The translations under genes and the position numbers were made by a program. A stretch of DNA of 64,000 nt from Phaseolus vulgaris (lineage: Eukaryota > Streptophyta > Magnoliopsida > Fabales > Fabaceae): assembly GCF_000499845.2 (NCBI RefSeq), contig NC_023749.2, positions 31,203,699-31,267,698 on the forward strand, read 5' to 3'. Within the stretch, counting starts at the first letter, position 1, and every line of letters begins with the position of its first letter. This document shows, in pieces, positions 11,029-22,666 of this stretch. The notes under the pieces are model-generated. The model ran no database searches. It saw only the letters and a list, made by a program, of their open reading frames with translations, and had not been told where the DNA came from.

Positions 11029-11037
11029 TATTTATAG
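11029..11037 (-). promoter_or_regulatory. TATA box of the antisense gene
   Basis: On the minus strand the site reads GCTATAAATAGC, a canonical plant TATA box. It lies about 145 bp upstream of the antisense ATG, giving room for a 5' UTR of about 110 bases. The region between it and the 3' LTR (11038-11203) would be the core promoter (inference). Confidence 0.65.
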
Positions 11038-11203
11038 CATTCCTCCCCTTCCCTCAGCCGTCAGATGCACATTCATCCACCATCGGATCGATCTCTGTCC
11101 CATCCGACCAAAAGCGAACGTCCCGTCATTCCGTTACATTTAATGCCTGACACCTCGAAATGCATATCAATCATTACGACTCTTCGGCTTTTATTCACCT
11201 CGA

Positions 11204-11217
11204 GCCTGGGGGGCAAG
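11204..11217 (+). other. Polypurine tract of Tat element
   Basis: A G-rich run, CCTGGGGGGCAAG, directly precedes the 3' LTR. It is the expected plus-strand primer position, though not a pure purine run. Confidence 0.6.
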
Positions 11218-11667
11218 TGTACCGGTAGACACCGGACGGACATGGCCAACCGACCGAATGTATAATAAATGCAAGGGCATTTATGTAACAAGCCAAAGTA
11301 GTTAAGATACACCCCCGAAAAATAAGGAGAACGCGCTTAGAGAAGATATGTTCCCCGGACATTCCGAAGCACGACTGGCAAGACCTATCCACAACCACCT
11401 TGAGCCCAAGGGATAGAAAGCCCATTAGGCAATCCTATAAATACTGTGCTCAAGCCAGAGAAAGGTACGTTTTCATTCACTTACTAAACCACACTTGGAA
11501 TCTCATACTTACTTGAGCGTCGGAGTGCCTTCGCAGGTACCCTCTCCCGCCCGACTGAAGGAGACACCAAGAAGGAACGACCGACCGAAGGAGAAGAAGA
11601 TCGACACGTCAGCAATTACACCACGTCAACCGACCGTGCCTGGACCCCATCTCTCCGTTCAGGTACA
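11218..11667 (+). repeat. 3' LTR of Tat element (450 bp)
   Basis: Starts TGTACCGG and ends GGTACA, followed by the ATTAT target duplication. It differs from the 5' LTR mainly by transitions and three 1-bp insertions. TATA box at 11436-11443. Confidence 0.93.
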
Positions 11668-11672
11668 ATTAT

Positions 11673-12905
11673 TACTTAATAATTTTGGTTGGATTATGTT
11701 AGATTTGAATTTAACACATACAATTTCGTTATCTAACCCATTTGATTCCATAAAGAAAATCAGAAGTTCAATTTAATTAGATTAAATTGAGTCAATCTAT
11801 TATTTAACCTAATAAACACTCCTGATTAATACAATAATTTTGATTAAATATTATATGTTGAGTTAATTCTAAAAATATTTAAAGGTCATCTGGTTATTAT
11901 TTATGAAGGTTATTAATGTTATATGATTATTATTAATGTTAATAATAAACTCAACTGAGAAGAATAATAGAAAGAAAGTTGAGGAATTAAGGCTACGATT
12001 GAATCAAAATATGAAAACTTTTTTAACTTTACAAATATGCATTTTTCCATTCCAAATATGCATTTCCATGTATAAAAGCCAACAACTGAAACCATAGTTC
12101 AGCCATAAAAAAAAAATACGAAAACTCATTATCTAATTAAAAAACTACAAAAACAAATTATTAAATAAATAATAATTTTTTAGAAAAAATAATTAGTTAT
12201 TATACTGATTAAATTATATATTATTTTAAAGATTAAAAAAATTATCAATATCTAAATTAGTTTATATTATTAAAAAATAGTTTTTAAATTAATATATAAT
12301 TAGTTACTAATGTTTTAGCTACCAACTTTAGAGTATAATTAATTGGTAGCTAATTAGATACTAACTTATAAATTATTTATCAATAATAAAAACTAATTTA
12401 GATAGTAATATTTTTTCTAATCTCTAAAATAGTATATAAGTAGTAATTAATTATATTTTGTCTCTAAAATTTGTTTCTATTTTAATGATTCTTAGTAGTG
12501 AAATTTTAATAGAACAACAAATTTAGGAAGAATGATGATAATGTTTAAGAGAAAAATTTAATATCTTTCGTTTTGGTACGTGTTGATATTGTTTAGGAAT
12601 GAATAAGGAACTTATTTGGATGAAGACTTGAAAGAGATGGACACGCCACTTGAATGGTGAAAGGTCCAAAATGAGTGCAAATTACAGTCACTTGAAGTCC
12701 TTCAAAGTTCACAAGATAAGACTAGTGAAGGAGATCAAATCACTCACAATTCTCACTCAATTGAGTAGAGTTTCCTTTTTTCAATTTATAATTCTCCATT
12801 TACAAGATCATGGCAGGGCTGAAAATGAAAAGGCAAAAATCACACCAAGGCTATTCAAATTCGGCACCAAAAACAAGTCACAAAGAAAGTGTGACTTGAT
12901 TTCTA
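11673..12905. other. Intergenic, AT-rich
   Basis: I see no gene. It includes long A/T-only runs (about 12100-12480) and a less AT-rich block at about 12600-12900 without a convincing reading frame. Confidence 0.45.
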
Positions 12906-12906
12906 C

Positions 12907-13131
12907 TTGATTTCTACTGTGGAAGGAGAAGGTTCTAGGGATTGTGGGTTACAGAGGGAAGAAGTTTGTAGTGAGGGGTCTGATATGGAGTGTGATGATA
13001 GTTTGGTTTTGGACCAGCATGATTCTGAAATGGGGGAGTTGCATGTGCAGATTGATCAAACTGGTACCTTGGATTACAAGGATCCTTTACTCTGGGATGA
13101 TCTTGAAATGGATGTGGGAGAGATTGGCTGA
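12907..13131 (+). other. Possible gene fragment (about 74 codons)
   Basis: The open frame has coding-like composition, unusual here. It is acidic, with MECDDSLVLDQHDSEMG and DPLLWDDLEMDVGEIG before TGA at 13129-13131. The first codon is not ATG and the upstream DNA does not extend it, so it looks like the last exon or a remnant of a larger gene. The WDDLEMD segment resembles acidic activation tails, but I recognise no family. It may belong to the decayed PPR locus downstream or be independent. Confidence 0.3.
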
Positions 13132-13737
13132 ACATATCGAAAATTTGAAAGTTTCATGAGGTCAGTGGTCAGTGTATGTTCCAATTTCAGTGCAGATATA
13201 TAATTGTTTCAATTTTGAGGATTGTATTCCTTGATGTAACATCAAACTCTTGGGCGCATGCAATTGTATACCTTAATGCATTAAATTTTGAGAATTACTT
13301 TTGACTTTCATTGGAAGTAGATTTCGAATTGTCTGTATGGTGTTGCTGATGTTTGGTTTGGTCGAATTTGCTCTCCATTCTTGTAATTTGGTCAACCATT
13401 ATTTTAGTAGTGCAATTTCAATCTACATGTTAACTTGACTTCCATATTTAAAAGAAAATGCAGATGTGACATTGTACAACTCACCCACCTCCTCACTCTA
13501 CTGCCACATCAACTTTACTATTAAATATCGGATGTAGGTTAACAGATAGAAAAAAAAAAACAGAAGATTAAATAGTGAAAACCAAATTTGACAAAAAAAT
13601 GGGGGGTGGGGGGACTAAATTCGAGAAATGATTAAATAGTAAAGGATAAAGAGTGTTTTTAAGAAAATATTTGTGAACCTAGTGGGTGTATTATATGGCA
13701 TGAATATTTCATTTTATATTGTTGTTTTCCTCCAAAA

Positions 13738-16285
13738 TATAGAGATTGCTACAGTGTATTGATAGTTTGGAGCGTCAGGAGCTGAGTTACAGACCAAGTG
13801 TAATTGTCTACAGAATAGTGTAGCGCTTATATGGGCAAGTTGGATAGCTAAAACAGAGCGAAGAGATCTTCTTGGAGATGCTTGATGTGGATTGTGATCA
13901 AGATGAAGTTGCTTGTAGTACCATGCTTTCTTCATATGCCAGTTGGGGACGACAGAAGGTTATGTTGTCTTTTTATTCTTCTATAAAAAGACAAGGCGAC
14001 AGTTCTCTCTGCTACTGTCTTTAACTTTATGTTGTCTTTGCAAAAGAAATTCACTCTTTCTGGTGGAAGATGGGGTGATGTTTTACCTATACAGTGGCCA
14101 TTGAGTCACTTTACAAAGGCAGCTGAATATGCTTTCAAGACTTTTGATGAGATGAGGAATAATGGAGTTGTTCCTGAGAAGGTAACATTTTTTTTATCAG
14201 CCTGAGGAGGGAGGTAACGCATAACCTGCTTATAAAATTTAAGTGCTAAATGTGGCAACTGAGAAGAAGTGTAAATACTGTATGAGGATATGAGTTTTGG
14301 AGGAATAGTTCCTAGTAAATAAGTCAATTTTTGGGAGGATCTTTGGTTTGGAGATTGCTTTCTTAGGTTTCCTTTGGGTCCACAGTAACAACATGGCAGA
14401 TTCCAAGGCTTCTGATTTAAGTGAAAATTTTATTTATTTTAAATGAGTATTTTTTTTGGAGGATCTTTTGTTCGGAAATAGCTTTATTAGTCTGCCTTTC
14501 CCATATCCTTTTTGTTGTTCTTCTTTACATAGTTCTTCTATCCACACAATCTCTAGAATGTTCAAGATTCCACTATTCTATTTCTTTTTTAGATTTTTAT
14601 TTAAATGACATGTAGTAGGGTGCATGAGGCTATTTCATCTAATATATTTGTTATATGTGCTGCAAGCTCAGTCTGTTTTTGTTTACGTTGTTCTGTAGCT
14701 GTTTCTTTATGGAATTCATTTGTTTGCCATCTTCAGAGTGTGTTCGGTGTTCCTAGGTCCTTGGCCAGTCTCGTGTAATCAGTTTTTCTGGTTTTGGTAC
14801 ATGTGTGCAGTTTTCTGGTGATCTGCTAGCTATGCTATTCTTTGATAATTAAATTTTATTTTTAAGCGGTCTATTATATAATGGAATTGTGAAAAATCAT
14901 ATGAATATGTTATTTTCAGAAAATTTGGAAGTGACAACGATTTTAGCTTGTTGTTATTTAGCATTTGGTGGATAATTTTGTGCCTAATTCTTTTCTTGGA
15001 AAACATCAATAGGCTGAGAATTTTATCCACAGGAGTCTTAAAGAAAACCTGGAGCTTGACATCGTGGCTTACAATACCTTCATCAACGCCATGCTTGAAG
15101 CAGGTTGATATAAAGTTTCTTGCATGAATAGGATAGATATAAAGAAACAGGAGGCTTGCAGGCAAATTGAATTTTACATCCAGTATTTTTTAGCTCAAAA
15201 ATTCCTCCGGTGTTGCTCCATCAATTGAAACATTCAACACAATGATAAGGTTATAGTTTTGATAGGCTATCTGTTACGTGATATCAGTTTCATATCTACC
15301 TTCTGGTTACTGTTTTTAAGACAATATTAAACTGACGATGCAGTAGTGTCTATGAACAAGATAAAAAGTTGGATAGAGCAGTGGAGATGGTCAACAAAGC
15401 TATCTCATTTGGTGTTCGGCTAGCTTAAAAATCATACACGAATTTGATTGGCTATTAGGGGAAAACTGATATTGTGTCTTTTTACTTTAACCATGATAAT
15501 TATGAATGCAACATTGTATCTGGCTGGTTTTCATGTGCATAATTTTTCTTCAGTAGTATTTAATATGAATGTATTTTTCAATATAAAATGAGATTAACAC
15601 TTCGATATATTTAAATCTGTATGATTATTAATTTGTTTCCTTTCTCATGTTTGGTATTTCCAAGTGTTTTTCAATTGTAATTATTTTATTTTGTAGGTAT
15701 GATGTTTGATGCTTCTCAGTTCAGTAAAATGCAGGAAGAAGGTATAGAGCCAGGAAAGGTAAATTTGATTTTTTTTACCAGATTTTCATCCCAGAATCTC
15801 CTGTCGTTGTCATTTCTTTATTTGATGTTGGTGATCTCTTTGCTCATTAAATTATATCTTGCTCCAAAGAAAATCCAATTTTAGGGTTACGTATAATTTA
15901 TATGTGAATTTTAGTCAGATGCTGGCAATGGTTATTTGTAGTTCATTGGTTCTGCATTATTTTCTGCGTTGGACAACAACAAATATTTTGCATTTCTGGC
16001 ATCATATAGTTTGTAATTGTTGAATAATGTCTATTTTAGTGCTTTAGCACTAGTTCTTTGCCTTTGCTTGGGAATGCAGGTGAGGTTCAATATCATGATC
16101 AATTTATAGGCCAATGCTCGAGATCTTATTGAAACAGAAAAGCTCAATTTTGTAAAGCTGAGGAAAGCTTACATGCTATGCATAGCGAAGGCATTCCACC
16201 ATCTTGTGTCCACGCTTTCACAAAAGCTGGGTTGATTGATGAAGCCAAGAGGGTTAATGAGGAGCTCCAACCTAAGGGCGAAGTG
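13738..16285 (+). pseudogene. Decayed PPR gene, EMB976/At5g27270-like, introns retained
   Basis: Separate blocks match, in order, the plant PPR protein At5g27270 (EMB976; recalled family similarity). They are: SYRPSVIVYRIVLRLYGQVG (about 13785), DEVACSTMLSSYASWGRQ (about 13907), ENLELDIVAYNTFINAMLEAG (15046-15106, 21 residues read in two overlapping parts), VAPSIETFNTMI (about 15212), DKKLDRAVEM (about 15361), SKMQEEGIEPGKV (about 15723) and HSEGIPPSC plus KAGLIDEAKRVNEEL (16180-16275). Intron borders survive: AAG|GTTATAG to GATGCAG|TAG (about 15250-15343) and AAAG|GTAAATTTG to GGAATGCAG|GTG (about 15757-16080). Stop codons interrupt several blocks and much of the gene is missing. Retained introns point to a DNA-level duplicate, not a retrocopy. 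No function is expected. Confidence 0.82.
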
Positions 16286-16875
16286 GTTTTTCTCGTCTTT
16301 ATTAAATCCATTGTTGTTAATGTTCTCCTCTTCTCTTTTCTCGTCCCTATTGCATCTTCAAATGAGTTGGTCATATAGATTTGAAGTTTCCTGACCAATA
16401 TAAATTCTTTATATGGTAATGGTTTCATCTCGATTATTAGTTATTGAATTTGTAAATGTTCACTTGTGGCAAATTTGTAGTCTGCCTGTGGGTTTAATGG
16501 TTTACCAGCACCAAAGTGGGGAGAACAGGGTTAAGGGAATTTAGGCTGAAGCATGGAAGAAAAAACTGTGTTTTTTCCTCATAAAATAGTTTACTTTGAA
16601 ACAATAATAATAATAATCAAATAAGATTTTGGAGTTCGTACTGAGCATTTTAAATCCGATATTAACACAAGAAACGGTATTAGATACCACAGTTTAAATA
16701 TTTGTTCGATTCTTTTAAAAATATTGTTTAAGTTGTGAAGTATTGAGCAAGAGTACACCATGTTAGGCTAAAAAAGATGAAGAGGCACAAAATTGAGACA
16801 GATTTTGAACTAGACACATAACTAATATCTCAAATACATAGCATTCATGTGCCTCGAGAAATTGTATACAAGAAT

Positions 16876-19404
16876 TTACTCTCCACTTGCACAACCCTTG
16901 CATCCACAATGAACGCACTCTATAACCTTCTCTTCCCTTAGTTGCTTGGGAACTCTGCAAACACAAGTGGTGGCAAAATTGTGATCGCGTGGCTGCATGC
17001 ACCTCAGGCAGCACAGACGTTCATAACCAGGCTGCAATTTGGACCAAAAACATAATGATTTAGGTACTCAACGTCCAACACAGATGAAATAAAATCTAAG
17101 TAACAATAATACGATAATATTGTTTTAAACACTTTCGGCTGAGTATCAAACACTTTAAAACAATTAACATCTTCAGGAAGGCACAAATGAGTACAGCGTT
17201 AACATATTTTCCCATTTCACAAGTACTCAACATCAGACTGAAAATGAGTTCAAACTTAATTTTGGACAATTTGACTTTATCAAGTTGATTTTAATTAAAA
17301 ACGTGTTTGAAGCAATGTGATTTATGTCTAAATTTAACCCATCTGAACAAAAGCTGCATGTATCTTACATTAGAATCATGTTTAATCACAAATTTCTGTT
17401 TGAAACAGACACCAATGTTTTTCAAAATAAGTTTACAAATGATAAAATCATGGTTAAAAGTTTGAGAGAAATGCAACACTGCAACCTAAAACAGTGTAGC
17501 AGTATGGCTGCTATACCAGTGAATGTTATGTATACAAGATAAACTATTTTCTATTATACACATAAATGCAAAAGAAGCCTAAAATTAAAGAGATGAGTAA
17601 AGCCTTCAATAACAATCAATGCCAGGGATAAAATGAATCAAGGCAAAGTAAACAAGTTTGTAAACATTGATTGGTTTTGGATCATAAGCCAGCATGAACA
17701 ATGGTCATTGGTGTTTCTAATTTTACAACCAGAATCTTTTAAAAATGAGAATGGGCATACACTTACCAACTAACATTATACGAAAATCAGATATTTTATT
17801 GCAAGAAGAAATATTGCAGATGTTTTTATTGGTTAAGAGGTGTTTCACGATGTCAGAAAAATGAGTGAGTTTGGTTATCAAGATGGATTTGGATAGTTTA
17901 AGAGTAGGGCTAGACAAGGTTCTTGGTTGAAAAGTTTCCGTATAGATAGAGAATATGGATTTGTAGATGCATCTCAATTGCTACTTAAGTTATTGTAAAT
18001 TTCGAGCCTAAATCACAGTTCAAAGAACAGTGGGGAGTCAACTGGGTAGTAGTGATCTCCAATCTTCAGTTCAACGACTGATTGTTTGGTGTTTTGCTAG
18101 CCTCCAAAGAGTTTCTTTGCATGGTAATTAATTTCTGCTTCTTTGCTGGTAATCCATCAATTTTTCTGTAGTCACTGGTTGGACTTGATTGTCCTTGTCC
18201 AGATCGGTTTGGCTACTTTCCCTTGCTATCTCTTGCTTGATCAAAACAGTCAAAATAACCCAGAGACGCACAAAAGCAGAACGCATTTTCATTGATCAGC
18301 AATGAAATGCTAAGGAAGTGAGCAACACAGTTTGGTAAATGTTGGAACTGGAAATTTATTTTCCAGGAAATATTTATATTGTTTGGGTGAGGGTATCCTT
18401 ATTAAAGTTTTTGTGAGGAACTTGAGATGGGGAGTGCTCCTTTTTCAGAGCCTTTAACTGCATGTTTCAACTATCTCATTGCAAATTTTCCTAGTAACCA
18501 CTTCTAATCCAAATAATAAGAATATAAGATTACTATTTACAAAGGGACTTTAATTAACTATTTGAATATGGATAATATAGAGAACTACAATTCTGTTTCG
18601 TTTTACACTATTACGTGATTCTATTTCTCCCTCAACTAATTTAGATAGAAGAGTTTGAATAATATCTCCTCCAGTATATTTCTCCTGCAAAGCTTTCTTT
18701 CAATTTCATACTAACATACCTGACCTTCAAAAGTTTCTACCTAATAAATCCCTTTTAAAAATGACAAGTCTTTCATAGAAAGGTGGTTAACAATATTAGA
18801 GGTAAATTCATAGACCTTACACCCTTCTTTTTGCCCTATTTGAGTGCATTTAGAGTCTAATCTGTTTGGGAGAATTTATATTTTTTTATTTTTAATTTTA
18901 TGGCAACTACATGATTTCTCTTCCTCCTTCTAGTTGAATTTCTTCTCTTTTCACTTAGATGAACTTTCTTCTCCTATGAAAAAAGAAATAGAAAAACAAA
19001 AGTTTTTTTCAAAAATAGAATAAAAATATATCTTAGGTACCTTCTTCCATTTAGCAATTAGATTGCGGTCAGCATATCCTTGATCCAGACAGAATTCATA
19101 CAGTTCTTTAGAAATTTCCTTCCTCCGATGGTAGAGGTCATATATGTAGCGGCTCTTCTGGTGTGCAATCTTAAATATTGGCCATAATGTCTCACATTTT
19201 CTTTTGCCATCATGCGGATCATTCTCAGCTGCCACATAAAGGATATAAACTATTAATTTCATAGAACATAATAAATTCTTGTAAGCAAGCACATGATGTA
19301 AATTTCCAACCTTCCCTCATCTTTGCTTGAAGTTCACGGAGTGTAGGCTCAATTAGCTCCCAACCCTCTGGGTACGTAACACGATTTGTCTTTACTTTTG
19401 GCAT
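16876..19404 (-). CDS. BUD31: BUD31 homologue (G10 family), spliceosome component, 3 coding exons, 145 aa
   Basis: Exons are 19404-19311, 19228-19041 and 17031-16876; lengths 94, 188 and 156 bp give 145 codons plus TAA. Donors are GGGAAG|GTTGG and AAGAAG|GTACC; acceptors are GTGGCAG|CTGAG and ATTGCAG|CCTGG. The protein begins [20 protein letters not shown], continues through the invariant [20 protein letters not shown] and [20 protein letters not shown], and ends in the Cys-rich zinc-binding part ([33 protein letters not shown], ending GCASGE). Length and order match the eukaryotic BUD31/G10 family, a nuclear protein of the catalytic spliceosome. Intron 2 is about 2 kb. A 5' UTR exon probably lies at about 20456-20268. 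All exons look intact. Confidence 0.95.
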
Positions 19405-20267
19405 TTTTATATCTATTTAAGGAAAACGTAGAACCAAAGAGTCAATTTCCATACATTCTAATGAGCAATATTCATGAGACACATTAATAAATAGATACAA
19501 TCTCGGATATCATTACATGGAGACTGACCCCTAATGGTGGTGTAGCATATAACATATACAGAAAAATATGGAAGGTATGTTGCATTACATGCAATGTTGT
19601 CAAACTCTAACTCGGAGGCGGATCGGAGGATCCGAAAACTCGTAATATTCGAGTTCCTACTGTACATAACATAATTAAAAATAAATTCATAATTCATTAA
19701 ATAGTCCAGTGTTATTGATATTGGATAGTTATGGTGGAAGGGGGTGTGGTAGAAATAAAAAAATTATGCTGTGAATTACAATAACTATAATGTTTTAAAT
19801 GAATAGCCCAACAAAACCTAATTTTAAGTAGGTTTTGAAATCTTAATTAGTTTTAATTGCTGATGAAGAGCACAAACAAATTTTATTTGAATAATTGGAG
19901 GTTTAGAGTTTTATTACTTAAAAGTTGGAATGGGCCAAAGCCCAAACTTATTAGGTTTTTTTAAAATTAGGTTTAGGTCTTCATCTTCTTCACGGTCCCT
20001 TCTTCATTTTCCGCCGCCGTGCGCAGTGGTGCGCAGTGGCAGAGGTAGCGCGAGCAGCGTGTGCGGTGGTGCACGGTTAAACTCGCGAGTAACATGTATC
20101 ATACATGGTAAGAAAACCTTGCAGACAACATGAATATTTTCCCAACAACATGTATTTGACAGAGTTACGCGGTTAAACTCGCGAGTAGTTGGCGAGTTCA
20201 ACTAGGTTTTCGTTTTAACCTAAAACGGTGTTGTTCTGTAGTGGAAAATGAAATGAAATAAACTCAC

Positions 20268-20456
20268 CGGTTTAGGGTTTGCGTTTCGTTGTTGGGATCA
20301 CGTTCGTTTTAGTGTTGCTGCGTCTTCTATGAACGAGTGCAGAGGTCGTGCGGTGGTGGCGATTGACGGTGTTGTTTTGGTAGTTGATGGCGCTGTGGTG
20401 TGATTTATGCTTTGCTTTGTTTACTTTGAGGAGGGAAGAGAGAGAGTAGATTCCCA
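20268..20456 (-). other. Probable 5' UTR exon and promoter of BUD31
   Basis: Read on the minus strand, a CT-rich leader (TCTACTCTCTCTCTTCCCTCC) ends in AACCCTAAACCG|GTGAGTTT, a strong donor with the AAACCCTA motif common in plant housekeeping 5' UTRs. A TATA-like TATATATGG lies about 30 bp upstream, near 20495-20486. It would splice to a site just before the ATG at 19404. The 5' UTR intron (19405-20267) holds no gene. The assignment to BUD31 is inferred from position. Confidence 0.5.
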
Positions 20457-20933
20457 AGATTAGAGAGGATATGTATCTAATTGACCATATATAAGAATAA
20501 GGTGAAAAAATCTATGGAATTCTAAAATTATAGATATAGATATAGAGAATATTTTTGGATAGATAGAGGTGGTTGTTTCATAACAAAAAGATGAATCTTT
20601 TCTAAATTTTCAATATAATTTATATGAATTAGTGTATATATATATATATATTTATATATGAATAAAATTAAAAAGGATTAATAAAAAAAATAGATGACTA
20701 AAAATATCAAAATATATAAAAGATTAGTAATGTATATTGAGATTGTTGAGATGATAGAAAGCATAGCTTATATGCTATCCAAAAATCATAGTAATTCATT
20801 TTGCTTACTTTTAAATTATAGTTCAGAAAAAGTAATTTTTCATGCATTGTAGTTCAGGAAAAGGAGCATCATCATTGTAGTAATTTTTCTTTCCCTCAAA
20901 AACGTTAAAATAGAGAAGTTACTAATATATATA

Positions 20934-22666
20934 GATCCTGTTTGGATTAGGGTGGAGATTTGGGAGAGGGGGAGGAAGTGGATTAGAGAGGATTAGAGGG
21001 GTTGTGTGAGGATGTGTGAGGTTGTTTGGATTGAGGGATGGTAGAGTGGATTTGTGAGAATTGTTTATTGAAATTTGTGAGTGATGTGATAGTTAGAAGA
21101 TAATTTAGAAATTATTTTAAAAATATAAAATGTAAATTTACAAATTTATCTTTGTCAATAAAAAATATTTTAATAATGAGTTATGATATTTTGTTTAAGT
21201 TTGAGTTAATTATTTTTTCTAATATATAATATTCATAATTACTCTTATTTTGTAAAAAATAATAATTTTGTGTTAAATTCAAATAAATTTATATATATTA
21301 AAAGTATAAATATATTTTTAAAAATTAAAAAAATAAATACATAAAAAAAATAAACAACAAAGTACAAATATAACAAAACAAATGTAAATACAATTATTAA
21401 GATTAAAAAAGTAAACATATAAAAAACATAATATATATATATATATACAAATTATAAACAATAAAACATAGAATGAAAAACTAAACAACAAATACAAAAT
21501 AATAAAAAATATAAAAAAGTAAAAAAATATAATAAGAAAATAAAAATAAATTTATAAAATTTAATAACAATAAACACATCAACAAATGTAAATGTATTTA
21601 TAACAATTTAAAATAGTATTAATAAAATTAAAAATAATAAATACATAAAACTTATTAATAAAAAATAACATTAAACACATAATAATGTAAAAAATAAAAA
21701 TAAATAAAAATATTAAAGTTATAAAATAAAAACTAAACAATAAACATAATAATAAAAACTGTAAACAATAAACATATATAAAAGAATATAATTACATTTA
21801 TTAGAAATAAAAAACAGTAAACATAATAAAAAAAATTCTAAATAGAAAAAAAAATATTAAAAATTTACATGAAGGATGAAGACACTGGAGAAGAAGAATA
21901 AGAACAAATTGGAGAAGAATAAAAACAAACTAGAGAAAAAAAAAGAAAGTTTGTGATGAACAAAATCAACCAAAAAACCACGGTTCCAAGATGAATTTGG
22001 AAAAAAAAAATCAATTCCAACACTTTTCTCACTTAGAGAAAATTGATTCTCCTTCTACCTTTAAAAGGCATAGAATCGATTCTTGTTTTAGCTTTAAAAG
22101 CCACAAAATCGATTCTCCTCCTACCATTAAAAGTCACAAAATCGATTCTCTTCTACCTTTAAAAGCCACATAATCGATTCTCTGCACTATTTGGAAAAAT
22201 CGAAAATATAAAAAATCGATTCTGCGTTATTTGAAAAAATCGAAAAATCGATCGAAAAATCAAAAGTCGATTTTGTACCAATTTACAAGGATAGGAAAAT
22301 CGATTCTGCACCATTTGGAAAAATCAAAAATCGATTCTACACTAATTTACAAAGAGACGAAAATCGATTATGCACTTCCAAAATTCGGAAAAAAGAAGGA
22401 AATTGTTGCACCAGTTGTAATAAAGAACCCTAAAACTCACTGATGCCCACATTGTTTAATATTAGAATTGATGAAAGGGTAGCAATGTAAATGTCTATTT
22501 GTGCCTCTACAATCAGCGCAAATCTTCTCAATTTTGCGAGAAGTGAAAAAACTACTGAACCCGCTCGCTCGTCCATTCTCACGCCCTCACATACCCTGAT
22601 CCAAACAAAAGTTCTTCCCGCTCGCCCCTTCCTCATCCATTGTCACACCTAGAAGCAAACAGAGTG
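20934..22666. mobile_element. PIF/Harbinger-like non-autonomous element, about 1.7 kb
   Basis: The left end GATCCTGTTTGGATTAG and the inverted right end (CACTCTGTTTGC when reversed) resemble the ends of the clearer element at 22818-23532. Both sides are flanked by ATA (20931-20933, 22667-22669). The left 130 bp are G-rich (GTGAGG, GGATTAGAGGGG) and the right 130 bp correspondingly C-rich (CTCACGCCCTCAC). The inside is AT-rich and encodes no transposase. The boundaries are my best reading. Confidence 0.5.
22030..22370. repeat. Array of AATCGATT motifs
   Basis: The palindrome AATCGATT occurs eight times (near 22074, 22107, 22139, 22171, 22213, 22298, 22328, 22361), almost always as AATCGATTCT. 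In the first half it sits in units of about 33 bp with TTTAAAAGCCACA-like spacers. In the second half it alternates with ATTTGGAAAAATC and ATTTACAA spacers. Confidence 0.8.

Larger units (their letters stand above)
2316..11667 (+). mobile_element. Full-length Ty3/gypsy retrotransposon, Tat lineage, with antisense gene
   Basis: A 9,352-bp element bounded by LTRs that start TGTACCGG and end AGGTACA, flanked by the perfect 5-bp duplication ATTAT at 2311-2315 and 11668-11672. Order: LTR, primer-binding site, gag, protease, reverse transcriptase, degenerate RNase H, a second (archaeal-type) RNase H, integrase, tandem repeat array, antisense two-exon gene, polypurine tract, LTR. The second RNase H and the antisense ORF before the 3' LTR are typical of Tat elements (Grande, Retand and RIRE2 relatives; family knowledge). 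At least three frameshifts and several stop codons break gag-pol, so it is not autonomous. The LTRs differ at roughly 14 positions plus three 1-bp indels, mostly C/T and G/A changes, so the insertion is fairly recent but has decayed. Confidence 0.93.

Noticed and set aside
11495..11776. Plus-strand open frame of 93 codons in the 3' LTR
   Set aside because: It begins at a non-ATG codon in the LTR and runs into flanking AT-rich DNA; the same start exists in the 5' LTR.
13590..13616. G-rich run as a quadruplex promoter element
   Set aside because: Only two G-runs (GGGGGG, GGGGGG) are present, which is too few for a standard quadruplex.
19930..20133. Plus-strand open frame of 67 codons
   Set aside because: It lies in the probable 5' UTR intron of BUD31, is low in complexity and overlaps the direct repeat.
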